This document shows positions 9,370-16,799 of a stretch of DNA of 21,445 nt, piece after piece (position 1 is the first letter of the stretch; each line of letters opens with the position of its first letter). This DNA comes from a virus, in IMG/VR virus record IMGVR_UViG_3300009149_000348, positions 1 through 21,445 of that record. The stretch is one strand, 5' to 3'. Made by a program: the position numbers and the translations under genes. The notes below the pieces were generated by a model. It had not been told where the DNA came from. It did not search any database and saw only the letters and a program-made list of their open reading frames with translations.

Positions 9370-10269
9370 TTATGGTGTGTTTATGTAATTTGTTAAGGAA
9401 TCAATGAAGGATTTTTTAATTTCTAGTTCTGGTGTTTTTTGGAGGGGTTCTATTTTGATCGATTTTTCAATTTGTATCTCAGGAAGTAATTCTAGTTTTA
9501 CAGTTGTAAGTGATATATTAGTTTCACTATTAATTACTAATGCTGGGGTTTTTATTATAGTTGGTGGTTCTGGGAATTCCCATAAGTTAATAATAGCAAA
9601 TTGTTGTTTTTTACCAGTTCCTACTAATTTTATACTTTGTAAATATTTATTTAAATTTCGAGTTGCAGTTTGGGATGTGATAAGAGTACCGTTTGAATTT
9701 CTGGTAGAACCAACAATTATACATCCTGAGGATGAACCTTCTGATGATCCAGCATGAAACCAAGCAGCATCAAAAGCTATATTTCCTCTATCAGTTGCAA
9801 AGGAAGCACCAAGGAAAACATCCTCTTCATATATATTAACCGGATCACGAGAGTTGTCTGATTTGGAGGAAATCATCAATCCTTTCCCATTATAATGGGC
9901 TTTTCTAATCCAATCCTTGTTAGTGTAACTTCTTAAAGTAATATTATATACATTAGAGGGAATACCATTAAATTTACTAGCATCTTCTATCGTGTCGGGG
10001 ATGGCTGTTTTGTTTGCTATTTTTTTATTTCGAATGGCATCTTCAACTGTGAATGCTAAAACTTGTTTATTATACCATAAGGTTCCCTCAGTTCTCCCAC
10101 CACCTGCTGTATTTGGGTTTGTTTTTTCCCTAACTAAAACTAGATAATTGGGATTTAAAATTAATGTTTGAATAGATTTAGGGAGTAAATCAAATGGAAT
10201 ATATCCTCCATTTAAAGTTCCTCCTATGGGAGTAGGTTGATTAATAGCTTTTATAGAAGTATAATTCAT
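9370..10269 (-). CDS. DUF5675-like putative cell-wall enzyme of the tail
   Basis: This is a 299-aa protein directly after the spike gene. Residues about 58-215 follow the DUF5675 pattern: GTLWYNKQVLAFTVEDAIRN (62-81), TAIP (88-91), and a catalytic-looking FHAGSSEGSSSGCIIVG (171-187). This arrangement, a His-x-Gly followed by Ser-x-Gly-Cys, resembles L,D-transpeptidase-type active sites (His172, Cys183). DUF5675 itself has no firmly known activity, so peptidoglycan cleavage or remodelling during DNA injection is inferred. Residues 235-299 are a polar extension with several beta-like stretches, possibly for virion attachment. Since the neighbouring spike lacks a lysozyme domain, this may be the tail's wall-acting subunit. 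Confidence 0.75.
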   Translation of the reverse strand: MNYTSIKAINQPTPIGGTLNGGYIPFDLLPKSIQTLILNPNYLVLVREKTNPNTAGGGRTEGTLWYNKQVLAFTVEDAIRNKKIANKTAIPDTIEDASKFNGIPSNVYNITLRSYTNKDWIRKAHYNGKGLMISSKSDNSRDPVNIYEEDVFLGASFATDRGNIAFDAAWFHAGSSEGSSSGCIIVGSTRNSNGTLITSQTATRNLNKYLQSIKLVGTGKKQQFAIINLWEFPEPPTIIKTPALVINSETNISLTTVKLELLPEIQIEKSIKIEPLQKTPELEIKKSFIDSLTNYINTP

Positions 10270-10270
10270 T

Positions 10271-11542
10271 TTAAATAGTTTTTACAAATGTTGATTTAAT
10301 ACTATCTATATTATCATGTACTTTTTCAAATACTTTTTGGGCAGAATTAGCTACAGTTAACATAGTTGAATTAGTAACAGGAACTCCTTGAGGCCAATCT
10401 TGGATTGATTTTAAAGCCTCAGTTATGTTTTTTAATTCAGTAATTAATATTTTTAAATATTCTACAGTATCGTTTCCTTTTAAAACGGATTGTGAAGCAT
10501 CTTTTCTTCCTAATCGTATATCAATTCCATCAAAATAAATTTGTTTAGCTTCTATATTTATACTACCATTTGAAGATAAACCAATTGAATTTTGTCCACT
10601 AATTAATACACTATCACTTTTAGCATTGATAACAATTCTATCTGAATTGAGTATGATTTGAGGTAAATTAAATTGAGAAGGTAGAGTTGGTGGGGTTTGG
10701 AATGAATTAAAATTTTCATTAGATAACCCAATTGGGATTTTTTGATATGAACTTAAATAAATAGAAGATAAATCTTTACGTATATCCTCAGCTATAGGAA
10801 TCCATCCTTCTTCAGAACTATTTATAGGTTGACCATTTCTAAGGATCATTATAGGATCACCATTTTTACCTGAAGTGGACCAATTATTAGTATATTGGCT
10901 ATTTGATTTTGAAGTATTGCCTAATCTTAAACTATTACCAAATCTACCTTCATAAAGTATATCACCATTAAATGCTAATAATGGATGAATATTTGTTCTT
11001 TCAATAAATGTGTTTTGGCTAGGGTTTAAAGGACTATTTAAGTTAATTTCTGTTGATGAATCTGTTACTCTTCTTGCAGAGCCCCCTTCAGTTTGTTGAT
11101 AATCTTCTTGTTGAGTTGTATCCTTAGCCTCATATAAATTAGGGTAAGCATTATGATGTGGGTGGTTCCAAATATTAATTTGATTTATATAATAATAAGA
11201 TTTAGAAGTATTATTTTCCCCCATTAAAGAATTAGGTAATGAGAATAATAAAATCATCTCATTTATTAAAGGGTAGTTTTTACTTTGAGGGAAGAAAGAT
11301 TTAGCTGTTCCTTCGTTTTTAGATGATACTAAATTATCAAATTCAAAAAATATAGTACCTAAACCATTCCAACCCCCCACTTCACTAAATTTTGGGTGGT
11401 TTTCATCTAAAACGATATCGGTTACTCTACCAATTACCATTTTATTATTTAACTCAGCTAAAGAATTATTAATCCCCTCTGATGATGTTTTAGGGGGAGA
11501 TGAGTTTTTATTTAATCCAACAAGACCTGTTTTATTTATCAT
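10271..11542 (-). CDS. gp5: gp5-like central spike/baseplate hub protein without lysozyme domain
   Basis: This is a 423-aa protein. Residues about 34-130 form an OB-fold-like module (KMVIGRVTDIVLDENHP at the start). The motif IHPLLAFNGDILYEGRFGNS (185-204) followed by LRLG and GKNGDPIMILRNGQP (225-239) is characteristic of gp5/VgrG-like spike proteins of T4-related phages. Residues about 290-350 (NLPQIILNSDRIVINAKSDS and following) show the short repeating strands of the trimeric beta-helix needle. T4 gp5 carries a lysozyme domain between OB fold and needle; no such domain is visible here. The C-terminal 70 residues are helical. It overlaps the upstream 114-aa gene by 11 nt, and the DUF5675-like gene starts 1 nt after its stop. 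Confidence 0.85.
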   Translation of the reverse strand: MINKTGLVGLNKNSSPPKTSSEGINNSLAELNNKMVIGRVTDIVLDENHPKFSEVGGWNGLGTIFFEFDNLVSSKNEGTAKSFFPQSKNYPLINEMILLFSLPNSLMGENNTSKSYYYINQINIWNHPHHNAYPNLYEAKDTTQQEDYQQTEGGSARRVTDSSTEINLNSPLNPSQNTFIERTNIHPLLAFNGDILYEGRFGNSLRLGNTSKSNSQYTNNWSTSGKNGDPIMILRNGQPINSSEEGWIPIAEDIRKDLSSIYLSSYQKIPIGLSNENFNSFQTPPTLPSQFNLPQIILNSDRIVINAKSDSVLISGQNSIGLSSNGSINIEAKQIYFDGIDIRLGRKDASQSVLKGNDTVEYLKILITELKNITEALKSIQDWPQGVPVTNSTMLTVANSAQKVFEKVHDNIDSIKSTFVKTI

Positions 11543-11876
11543 CTTTTTTTTCTCCGTATTTTTCTATCTCTTCAAATAATTGTTTTTTCTCATCTTCAGA
11601 TAAACCAAAATCCTCAGCGCTTTCAGTATTATTTAATGCTCTTTGAATGATAGTGGACATTTTAATAAGTTGCTCATCATTTTTAATTCCTAAATCCATA
11701 TATTCCTTAATAAGGGGAACTATTAAAGTAGCATCTCCAATATCATTTATTAAGGGTTTTAATTCTTGTATTAGAGCTGATATTTGTGATTCTTTCTTTT
11801 TTTGGTTATCATATATTTCAGATAGGATATCTGAGAATTTCTTCTTACCAAATATTTTTTTATCAAGACTACTCAT
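11532..11876 (-). CDS. Small charged helical protein, unknown function
   Basis: This is a 114-aa, almost wholly helical and highly charged protein (ALIQELKPLINDIGDATLIV mid-protein; the C terminus is rich in Glu/Lys/Asp). Its last 11 nt overlap the start of the spike gene, so the two are likely translationally coupled, and it may assist hub or spike assembly. It follows the late sigma gene and is preceded by the AATATTTATAA motif. I do not recognise a family. T4 has small hub-assembly proteins (gp26, gp51) in comparable roles, but no sequence similarity is claimed. Confidence 0.75.
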   Translation of the reverse strand: MSSLDKKIFGKKKFSDILSEIYDNQKKKESQISALIQELKPLINDIGDATLIVPLIKEYMDLGIKNDEQLIKMSTIIQRALNNTESAEDFGLSEDEKKQLFEEIEKYGEKKDDK

Positions 11877-11890
11877 ATTAAATAAATTTA

Positions 11891-11901
11891 TTATAAATAT
11901 T
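11891..11901 (-). promoter_or_regulatory. AATATTTATAA motif, copy 3 (before 114-aa/spike operon)
   Basis: This is the third copy of the 11-mer. It touches the stop codon of the sigma-factor gene and lies about 15 nt upstream of the ATG at 11876, at the point where regulatory genes give way to baseplate genes. A late-promoter role is inferred. Confidence 0.3.
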
Positions 11902-12971
11902 TAAACTAAGCAAGGTTCAAATTTACTGTAACCATTTTCAAGATAAAAAATATAATTTTCTTTAAATATAGTATATAAAGTATCAGATATTTTAGTAATT
12001 TTTGGGGTTTTAAAATCACCTAATTCACGTATATGTAGGTATAGAGCTTTCTTTTGAAAAATGTCTATGTCTGCTCTTTTTCTAAATAACTCTAAAACAG
12101 CATCTGCAACTTTAGCATCATTAGATTTAGGGAAGAAAGTATATATATTTTTTGTTATATATTCTATGTAATCATCTATAAAATTAGATAATTTATCATT
12201 ATATGTAATTACTTCATCTAACCCATATGAGTAATTTATATCCTGGGATATTTCATCTATTGGGTTTTTTAGAATCTTCTCCTCATAATTACCATTACAA
12301 TAATTAATTAACCAACGTTTTGTAATGGTACCGAAATATGAATATGCTTTTGGTGGGGTTAATTTTTTTAACTTATCATAACATTCTTCATCAATTTCAC
12401 CTTCAAAGGGAGTAATAAATTTATTAATCTGCTCTTGAGTTATACAATCTGCACCTTTAGTAAATTTAAGAAAAGTGCCTTTTTTAAATAAACCATATTG
12501 TTCAGCAAAAGAAGCATTTTTTTCAAGTAAAAGTCTAAATTCTTCTTTAGATAAGGGTAAACCCGGATCTTCATCATCCTCAGATGTAAGATTTGAATTA
12601 TATTCTAATATTTCTTTATTTATAATTTCTAAGTATTCTTCATAATTACCATGCATATATTTTCTAACGATTATTTTATATAATCTATCATCTATACTTT
12701 TACTATGATGGTAAAGATGGAGTTTACTTAATAAAAATACTTCAATTTCATGTTGTAAATGTTGTAAATCCTCAACTTTAGTATGATAAAATTTAAAAGT
12801 ATGAATTATATTTTGGGTTAATTTAAAAAAAGGATAATGAATATATTTAGAATATATTCTACTTCTTTCTTCAGGATCAGATGTTTTATTAAAGAGTAAG
12901 ATAGCATCCTCCGCTTCTTTAGTAAAGTAATTTCTTTTCTGCTTGGGTCTACGCCTCTTAACTTTAGCCAT
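11901..12971 (-). CDS. gp55: gp55-like late-transcription sigma factor with an internal insertion
   Basis: This 356-aa protein probably redirects host RNA polymerase to late phage promoters. Basic N terminus: MAKVKRRRPKQKR. Residues 14-92 (LLFNKTSDPEERSRIYSKYI, then VEDLQHLQHEIEVFLLSKLH) resemble sigma-70 region 2.1/2.2 of T4 gp55-type factors. Residues 207-225 (PKAYSYFGTITKRWLINYC) match the region 2.3/2.4 helix with its typical A-x-S-Y-F. In the family these blocks are nearly contiguous; here about 110 residues (95-205), including an acidic stretch EDDEDPG, lie between them. Residues 255-356 are a helical tail with no obvious clamp-binding motif. It sits just upstream of the baseplate genes. 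T4 gp55 is about 185 aa, so this is a large version. Confidence 0.7.
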   Translation of the reverse strand: MAKVKRRRPKQKRNYFTKEAEDAILLFNKTSDPEERSRIYSKYIHYPFFKLTQNIIHTFKFYHTKVEDLQHLQHEIEVFLLSKLHLYHHSKSIDDRLYKIIVRKYMHGNYEEYLEIINKEILEYNSNLTSEDDEDPGLPLSKEEFRLLLEKNASFAEQYGLFKKGTFLKFTKGADCITQEQINKFITPFEGEIDEECYDKLKKLTPPKAYSYFGTITKRWLINYCNGNYEEKILKNPIDEISQDINYSYGLDEVITYNDKLSNFIDDYIEYITKNIYTFFPKSNDAKVADAVLELFRKRADIDIFQKKALYLHIRELGDFKTPKITKISDTLYTIFKENYIFYLENGYSKFEPCLV

Positions 12972-12972
12972 T

Positions 12973-13233
12973 TTAATTTATTTTTTCATAAGTTAATTCA
13001 AAGATATCAGGTTTACACGGATAAAATTCTCCTTTAACACCTTTAATAACATAATCGTTCCAAGAGATTTCCATATCGCCTTCTAAAGTTCTTATAAAGT
13101 GATATAATCCTTCACCCTCAGCTGTAGGAGTTACTATTAAGTTATCACCTAACATTTCATATACTTTTTCAATGTTATCAGATATGAATTGAATTGCTTC
13201 AATCTCTACTGGTTTTTTCTTATATCTAGCCAT
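12973..13233 (-). CDS. Conserved phage protein of the KKPVEIEAIQF type (PGDYG-like)
   Basis: This is an 86-aa protein with the signature of a small family widespread in phages and prophages: MARYKKKPVEIEAIQF at the N terminus and DYVIKGVKGEFYPCKPDIFE (60-79) at the C terminus. In most members the third block reads P-G-D-Y/W; here it is SWNDYVIKG, so that Pro-Gly is missing. The function of the family is not known. It lies 1 nt before the sigma gene and 7 nt after the membrane-anchored protein, inside the regulatory-to-late operon. Confidence 0.88.
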   Translation of the reverse strand: MARYKKKPVEIEAIQFISDNIEKVYEMLGDNLIVTPTAEGEGLYHFIRTLEGDMEISWNDYVIKGVKGEFYPCKPDIFELTYEKIN

Positions 13234-13240
13234 TTTAATA

Positions 13241-13522
13241 TTATTTAATTTCTTTTATTTGGAATTCATTTAAAATATCTTGGATTTGACTTATTTGCTC
13301 AAAGAAAAAACCAACTTCATCATCAGATGCAAAAGTTCCTTTAGCATCAATATCCTTTAATCTATTATCTGAGAGTTCAATACATCTAGATATCTTATCT
13401 AAATAGATTATGTATGAAGATAATATATCTTCTTGCTTCTCATTTTTTTTAAGTAAATTTATTGTAGTAAATCCTAAAACTACTACTATTACTGCTGCTA
13501 TTATTATTATTAATAAAATCAT
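13241..13522 (-). CDS. Membrane-anchored small protein with cytoplasmic helical domain
   Basis: This is a 93-aa protein. Residues 1-23 are a single strong transmembrane segment (Ile/Val/Ala-rich), followed by KKNEKQED and a helical soluble part that includes DAKGTFASDDEVGFFFEQI (59-77). The SDDEVGFFF block is a motif I associate with small conserved proteins of T4-like phages of unknown function. The start overlaps the stop of the HD-domain gene by four bases (ATGA). The most likely topology has the soluble domain in the cytoplasm, because positive residues follow the membrane segment. Confidence 0.78.
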   Translation of the reverse strand: MILLIIIIAAVIVVVLGFTTINLLKKNEKQEDILSSYIIYLDKISRCIELSDNRLKDIDAKGTFASDDEVGFFFEQISQIQDILNEFQIKEIK

Positions 13523-14286
13523 AATCCTTGTAATAAATCGTTTAACCCGTTACTTTTAATACTACCTAATGCCTTATCCTTAATTGTTTTATTAGTTGCT
13601 TTTAACTCAAAATTATCTTCTTTTACTCCTCCATCTCTTAATTTAGGTAACCATTCACGCTCAAATTCAATGCGAGCTGCCATTAAATCACCTTGATGAA
13701 CTATATAAGGAAGACTTGTTCTTGGTTTTTGCCCGGGAGTGTAAGCGAATAAATATTTCTTATTAGCTTCATCATATAACCCATCATGTGTTTGGATTGT
13801 TATCATTTCATTAAATGTATATTGTATCCCATAAGATTGAAGTAAGAAAAGACCTCTATCTGGAACTGATGCGAATGGAATTTTTTCATTAAATTTATAA
13901 TCTTCTCCTAATTTATCTCTTCTCCATTTATCTGTCTGAGGGATATATGATGCATGCTCTTCATTACCCATTTTACCTAAATCATGATTTATAGCAGAAA
14001 ATACTAATTCTTCAATAGTATAAGTACTTTCATCAACACCCATCTCAGACCAGACTTTATTGACTTTGAGAGAACATTCAATTACTCTATTAACATGATC
14101 AATATACCCTCCAGGAAAGGCATTATGATATTCTTTTTTATGAGCTGCAGGCATTAATATTAACCTATCTTCAAATTTTTTATAGAAGTCTAATAATTTC
14201 TCCTTACGAGGAGATGAAATATGTTTATCAATATATGATAAAAATGTTTTCCAATTTTGCTCAATTTCTTCAGCGGATAATTTCAT
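13519..14286 (-). CDS. HD-domain phosphohydrolase
   Basis: This is a 255-aa metal-dependent HD-superfamily enzyme. Visible metal-ligand candidates are His64 in AFPGGYIDHVNRV, the His101-Asp102 doublet in INHDLGKMG, His167 (IQTHDG) and Asp200 (IVHQGDLMAAR), in the correct order. The leading MPAAHKKEYHNAFPGGYIDH (45-64) resembles the entry to HD domains of YhaM-type 3'-5' exoribonucleases, but the OB domain of YhaM is absent. Substrates in this superfamily are nucleotides, cyclic nucleotides or RNA ends; none can be chosen here. It is the first gene after the 212-bp gap and opens the operon leading to the sigma factor. Confidence 0.88.
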   Translation of the reverse strand: MKLSAEEIEQNWKTFLSYIDKHISSPRKEKLLDFYKKFEDRLILMPAAHKKEYHNAFPGGYIDHVNRVIECSLKVNKVWSEMGVDESTYTIEELVFSAINHDLGKMGNEEHASYIPQTDKWRRDKLGEDYKFNEKIPFASVPDRGLFLLQSYGIQYTFNEMITIQTHDGLYDEANKKYLFAYTPGQKPRTSLPYIVHQGDLMAARIEFEREWLPKLRDGGVKEDNFELKATNKTIKDKALGSIKSNGLNDLLQGL

Positions 14287-14309
14287 AACTTATTTATTTT
14301 TAAATTTAG

Positions 14310-14324
14310 GGAGTACGTTACTCC
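14310..14324. other. Perfect hairpin GGAGTA-CGT-TACTCC in HD-gene leader
   Basis: A 6-bp perfect inverted repeat with a 3-nt loop lies 24 nt upstream of the HD-gene ATG (14286). There is no following T-run on the minus strand, so it is a poor intrinsic terminator. It could act as a leader structure, protein-binding site or mRNA-processing site. Confidence 0.4.
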
Positions 14325-14407
14325 GAGTGATTAATTCTATTTTATATTTAAGTAGTTAAGTCATTTTTTATTTAGTTGATGAAAACGTTAATAATGTTAA
14401 TTATGTA

Positions 14408-14459
14408 ATCATTATCTAATCATTATCTAATTATTATCTAATTATTATCTAATTATTTA
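14408..14459. repeat. Four and a half tandem copies of an 11-bp A/T repeat
   Basis: Units ATCATTATCTA (14408-14418, 14419-14429) and ATTATTATCTA (14430-14440, 14441-14451) are followed by a partial ATTATTTA (14452-14459). They sit in the 212-bp gap (14287-14498) between the accessory operon and the HD/sigma/late operon. The period is close to one helical turn, as in iterons or operator arrays. The gap holds no gene I can support. Confidence 0.8.
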
Positions 14460-14498
14460 ATAGTGGGAAGATATAAAAGAAAGAGGTGGAATCAAAGC

Positions 14499-14915
14499 TT
14501 ATTTTAAAAGCTTCTTTATGTTAACGAGGAAAGAACATTTTTCAAATTCTTCTGTTTTTTCAAAATATTTAATTGTTCTCATTATAGAGGCTAAGAGACT
14601 TGAATGATCTAATTTATTTAAAGCTTTAACACAATCCTCATCATCAAAATCAAACTGGCTAATCCAAAACCAAGCTCTAGTATATAACATAAACTCCCCA
14701 GCATTATTAATATCCTCAATATCCATACCTATAGTAGATTTAGTAAAGAGAGATATAACTTGTTTCTTCCATTGATCCCCATATATAACTATTTTAACAA
14801 ACATTTCAATTTTAAAACGAAATGAATTTTTATATGAGTTTAAATTTTCCTCAACACCATCAATAGGATATTTATCAAATATATCAAATAATTTTTTAGA
14901 ATCTAACCCACTCAT
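14499..14915 (-). CDS. Hypothetical protein, 138 aa
   Basis: This soluble, mainly helical protein has no family I recognise. Features: FRFKIEMFVKIVIYGDQWKK (32-51), a Trp/Phe-rich stretch TRAWFWISQFDFDDEDCVKA (79-98) and a Lys-rich C terminus. Its ATG overlaps the stop of the 70-aa coiled-coil gene. It is the last gene before the repeat-containing gap, so it probably closes the accessory operon. An imperfect palindrome with two HindIII-like AAGCTT sites spans its stop codon, but it has no T-run. Confidence 0.72.
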   Translation of the reverse strand: MSGLDSKKLFDIFDKYPIDGVEENLNSYKNSFRFKIEMFVKIVIYGDQWKKQVISLFTKSTIGMDIEDINNAGEFMLYTRAWFWISQFDFDDEDCVKALNKLDHSSLLASIMRTIKYFEKTEEFEKCSFLVNIKKLLK

Positions 14916-15127
14916 TAATTAAGTGAATTAATTTGAAATTCCAAATTAGAAATCTTCTCCTCTAAACTTCTTAATTCAAGAGCTAATTCTTCATAAACTC
15001 GAATAGGATTAATAAAATCAGGGTTTGAGGGATGATAAGACCAAACTTCATCCGCAATATTATTAATACTAATATAGGATTCTTTTAAGGAGTTTATTCT
15101 ATTTTCTAAATCTTGTTTACTTTCCAT
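14915..15127 (-). CDS. Small coiled-coil protein, 70 aa
   Basis: Helical protein with heptads at both ends (KQDLENRINSLKESYISI near the N terminus, LALELRSLEEKISNLEFQIN near the C terminus) joined by a Pro-containing turn SYHPSNPDFINP, which suggests an antiparallel hairpin or dimer. It shares its final base with the 138-aa gene start. Upstream is a 111-bp spacer (15128-15238) with no convincing gene. The function is unknown. Confidence 0.7.
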   Translation of the reverse strand: MESKQDLENRINSLKESYISINNIADEVWSYHPSNPDFINPIRVYEELALELRSLEEKISNLEFQINSLN

Positions 15128-15238
15128 GTCATATATAAATAGACGGTGGAATGTAAGAAATTAGGATTATATAGGCCCGGAATTATTTTCTTATTAAATC
15201 TGTTGTTATAACTCCTTTAATTCTTCTATATAAATATA

Positions 15239-15421
15239 TTAATAAATACGTTTACTATGTTTTAACTTACGGTTATACGTTTTATCTGAGCGAAATATCT
15301 TATGTTTAGCGACCCAACCCGTGGAAGCGTTAATTTCTTCATCGCGGTTAATTTTCCTATCAAATTTAAGAATTTGTTCTTTAGTTATTTTACCAATGCT
15401 AATATTCTTTGAGGACTTCAT
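15239..15421 (-). CDS. Small basic phage protein, 60 aa
   Basis: This is a very basic protein. The central to C-terminal part TGWVAKHKIFRSDKTYNRKL (34-53) followed by KHSKR resembles short phage-encoded proteins with a conserved H-K-x-x-x-S-K-x-x-Y-x-R-K pattern, which I know only as uncharacterised. The charge suggests nucleic-acid binding. It begins 2 nt after the T5orf172-like gene stop, in the same transcript. Confidence 0.7.
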   Translation of the reverse strand: MKSSKNISIGKITKEQILKFDRKINRDEEINASTGWVAKHKIFRSDKTYNRKLKHSKRIY

Positions 15422-15423
15422 GA

Positions 15424-15888
15424 TTATATATATTTAATACCTCGCTCATTAATACCAGCTTTAACTTCATCCAAATCCATACGGAAGAATTCCTTTTGAT
15501 TATTTGTGCGGTATTGTTTAAAATACTTATGAAGCTCAAGTTCTAAACGTAATGCATTAAAACATCTAAACGCATATATAACATCATAAGGCATAGGCAC
15601 TCCAGTTCCACGAGATATTTCTTTAGCACGTTCAACGGGCGACTTTGAAGTTGACCCAATTTTAAGTAACCCGGGCATAGTTGGATTTGATAAAACATAA
15701 ACCCATGAATCTCCCTCCCCATCGCGGTTAATATATTGATCCTCCTTACGGGATGTATAATATGTGACATCTTCCCAATTACCACCTTCCGGTGAAGGTG
15801 TTAAGGTGAAGTATTCAGCAACTCCATTAAGTAACTCATTAGTGTAAGGTACGTAGTTTTTACTTTCTTTGATTGTTATTCTTTTTAT
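15424..15888 (-). CDS. T5orf172/GIY-YIG-like protein lacking a normal start codon
   Basis: The domain reads SWVYVLSNPTMPGLLKIGST (61-80 counting from the proposed start), then SPVERAKEISRGTGVPMPYD (83-102), ELELHKYFKQYRTNNQKEFF and a short C terminus. This is the T5orf172 layout, a GIY-YIG nuclease relative (WVYVL as the GIY strand, LLKIG as the YIG strand, Arg87 as the conserved Arg). The first ATG in frame (15634-15636, MPGL) would delete the GIY strand. The open frame runs back to a stop at 15913-15915 with no ATG, GTG or TTG. An ATA at 15886-15888, just after AAAGGTTAT, would start MKRITIKE and is the best guess (154 aa). Nuclease or DNA-binding activity is inferred from the family. Confidence 0.72.
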   Translation of the reverse strand: MKRITIKESKNYVPYTNELLNGVAEYFTLTPSPEGGNWEDVTYYTSRKEDQYINRDGEGDSWVYVLSNPTMPGLLKIGSTSKSPVERAKEISRGTGVPMPYDVIYAFRCFNALRLELELHKYFKQYRTNNQKEFFRMDLDEVKAGINERGIKYI

Positions 15889-15916
15889 ATAACCTTTATT
15901 TAATATTATAATTTAT

Positions 15917-16483
15917 TTATTCTTCCATTCTTTTATCAAGCTTCTCTTGAAGTGCTAAAAATGCGGGGTCTACTTCTTCATCCCAAAAATTTCTATCATA
16001 TTCGGATTCACCTTCTTCCTCTACCTTTTCCTCCCATTCAAAATAATCTAAATCGTGGTTTTCTTCTGAGATTATTTCTCCATAGTAAACTTCAAACACA
16101 CCTATAGGTTGATATCCTTCATCCCAATATGAACCATATACGCTTACACCTTTACCCACACCATCAATTTCTTCCATTTGTCTAAACATCTCCAAAATCA
16201 TATCCGAAGGTGGGTGCCAAGCTGTATCTAAGGCAAGGTGTACTTCACTACTACCCTCTGTATCATCGTGATAATTGATTCCACCATCCCACATTTTAAC
16301 CCACTTTGAACCAACTTTATCGATTAGGTCTTCTGCGTCAGCACCGAACTCATCTATAATGTGGGGGTTTTCTTCTTGGTTTGGGTAAGCACCATCGTGA
16401 CATTTATCGAAACGTTCTACGAAGTTATCAATTGCTTTTTTAGAAGCCTTAATTATAATATCTGTTCTACAGTAATTTGCCAT
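15917..16483 (-). CDS. Api92/DUF1281-like ferredoxin-fold protein
   Basis: This is a 188-aa protein. It begins MANYCRTDIIIKASKKAIDN, matching the MANWC-type start of phage and plasmid Api92/DUF1281 proteins, and carries ALDTAWHPPSDMILEMFRQM (84-103), the usual T-A-W-x-P-P block, followed by YGSYWDEGYQPIGVF. The fold in this family is ferredoxin-like and its role is unknown. The C-terminal 50 residues are strongly acidic (EWEEKVEEEGESEYDRNF), more than I expect for the family, and could be an interaction tail. It ends 28 nt before the proposed T5orf172-like start. Confidence 0.78.
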   Translation of the reverse strand: MANYCRTDIIIKASKKAIDNFVERFDKCHDGAYPNQEENPHIIDEFGADAEDLIDKVGSKWVKMWDGGINYHDDTEGSSEVHLALDTAWHPPSDMILEMFRQMEEIDGVGKGVSVYGSYWDEGYQPIGVFEVYYGEIISEENHDLDYFEWEEKVEEEGESEYDRNFWDEEVDPAFLALQEKLDKRMEE

Positions 16484-16493
16484 AATTTATATT

Positions 16494-16799
16494 TTATAAT
16501 AGTGTTATTAGTATTGGTGTTATCTTATAACCAATGAATGCCCCGATTGCTGTTGGGATTGGAAATACAATAAACTTACCTAATGAGGTAACGTATTTAG
16601 GTCTATTAACAACCTTACCCAAAAAGAAGTAATATGCAAGATATGCTAACAGTACCGCTATATCTATTTTAAGAGTTAATGTAACAATTACAACTGATCC
16701 CAAGAACCCATAGATGAAATTATACAATACACCATCCAACCAAACTTCTTTTTTAGGAGCTTCTTTATATTCCTTTACTACTGTTTTTACTGATTTCAT
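16494..16799 (-). CDS. Small multi-pass membrane protein, 101 aa
   Basis: After a basic, cytoplasm-type N terminus (KTVVKEYKEAPKKEVW) there are hydrophobic segments at about 28-43, 45-60 and 72-100, broken by KVVNRPKYVTSLGK. Two or three membrane passes are likely. Its ATG overlaps the stop of the acidic 69-aa gene (TAATG). The function is unknown; small early membrane proteins in phages often alter the host envelope, but nothing here shows this directly. Confidence 0.72.
   Translation of the reverse strand: MKSVKTVVKEYKEAPKKEVWLDGVLYNFIYGFLGSVVIVTLTLKIDIAVLLAYLAYYFFLGKVVNRPKYVTSLGKFIVFPIPTAIGAFIGYKITPILITLL

Noticed and set aside
9404-9757. 117-codon plus-strand frame antisense to the DUF5675-like gene
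   Set aside because: The minus-strand product carries clear conserved motifs, and this frame is a shadow of it.
15180-15215. AAAGGAGTTATAACAACAG: a good purine run before an ATA and eight codons
   Set aside because: Too short to call a gene. It may be a relic, but nothing else supports it.
15543-15785. 80-codon minus-strand frame overlapping the T5orf172-like gene
   Set aside because: The other frame encodes the recognisable domain, and this one has no pattern.
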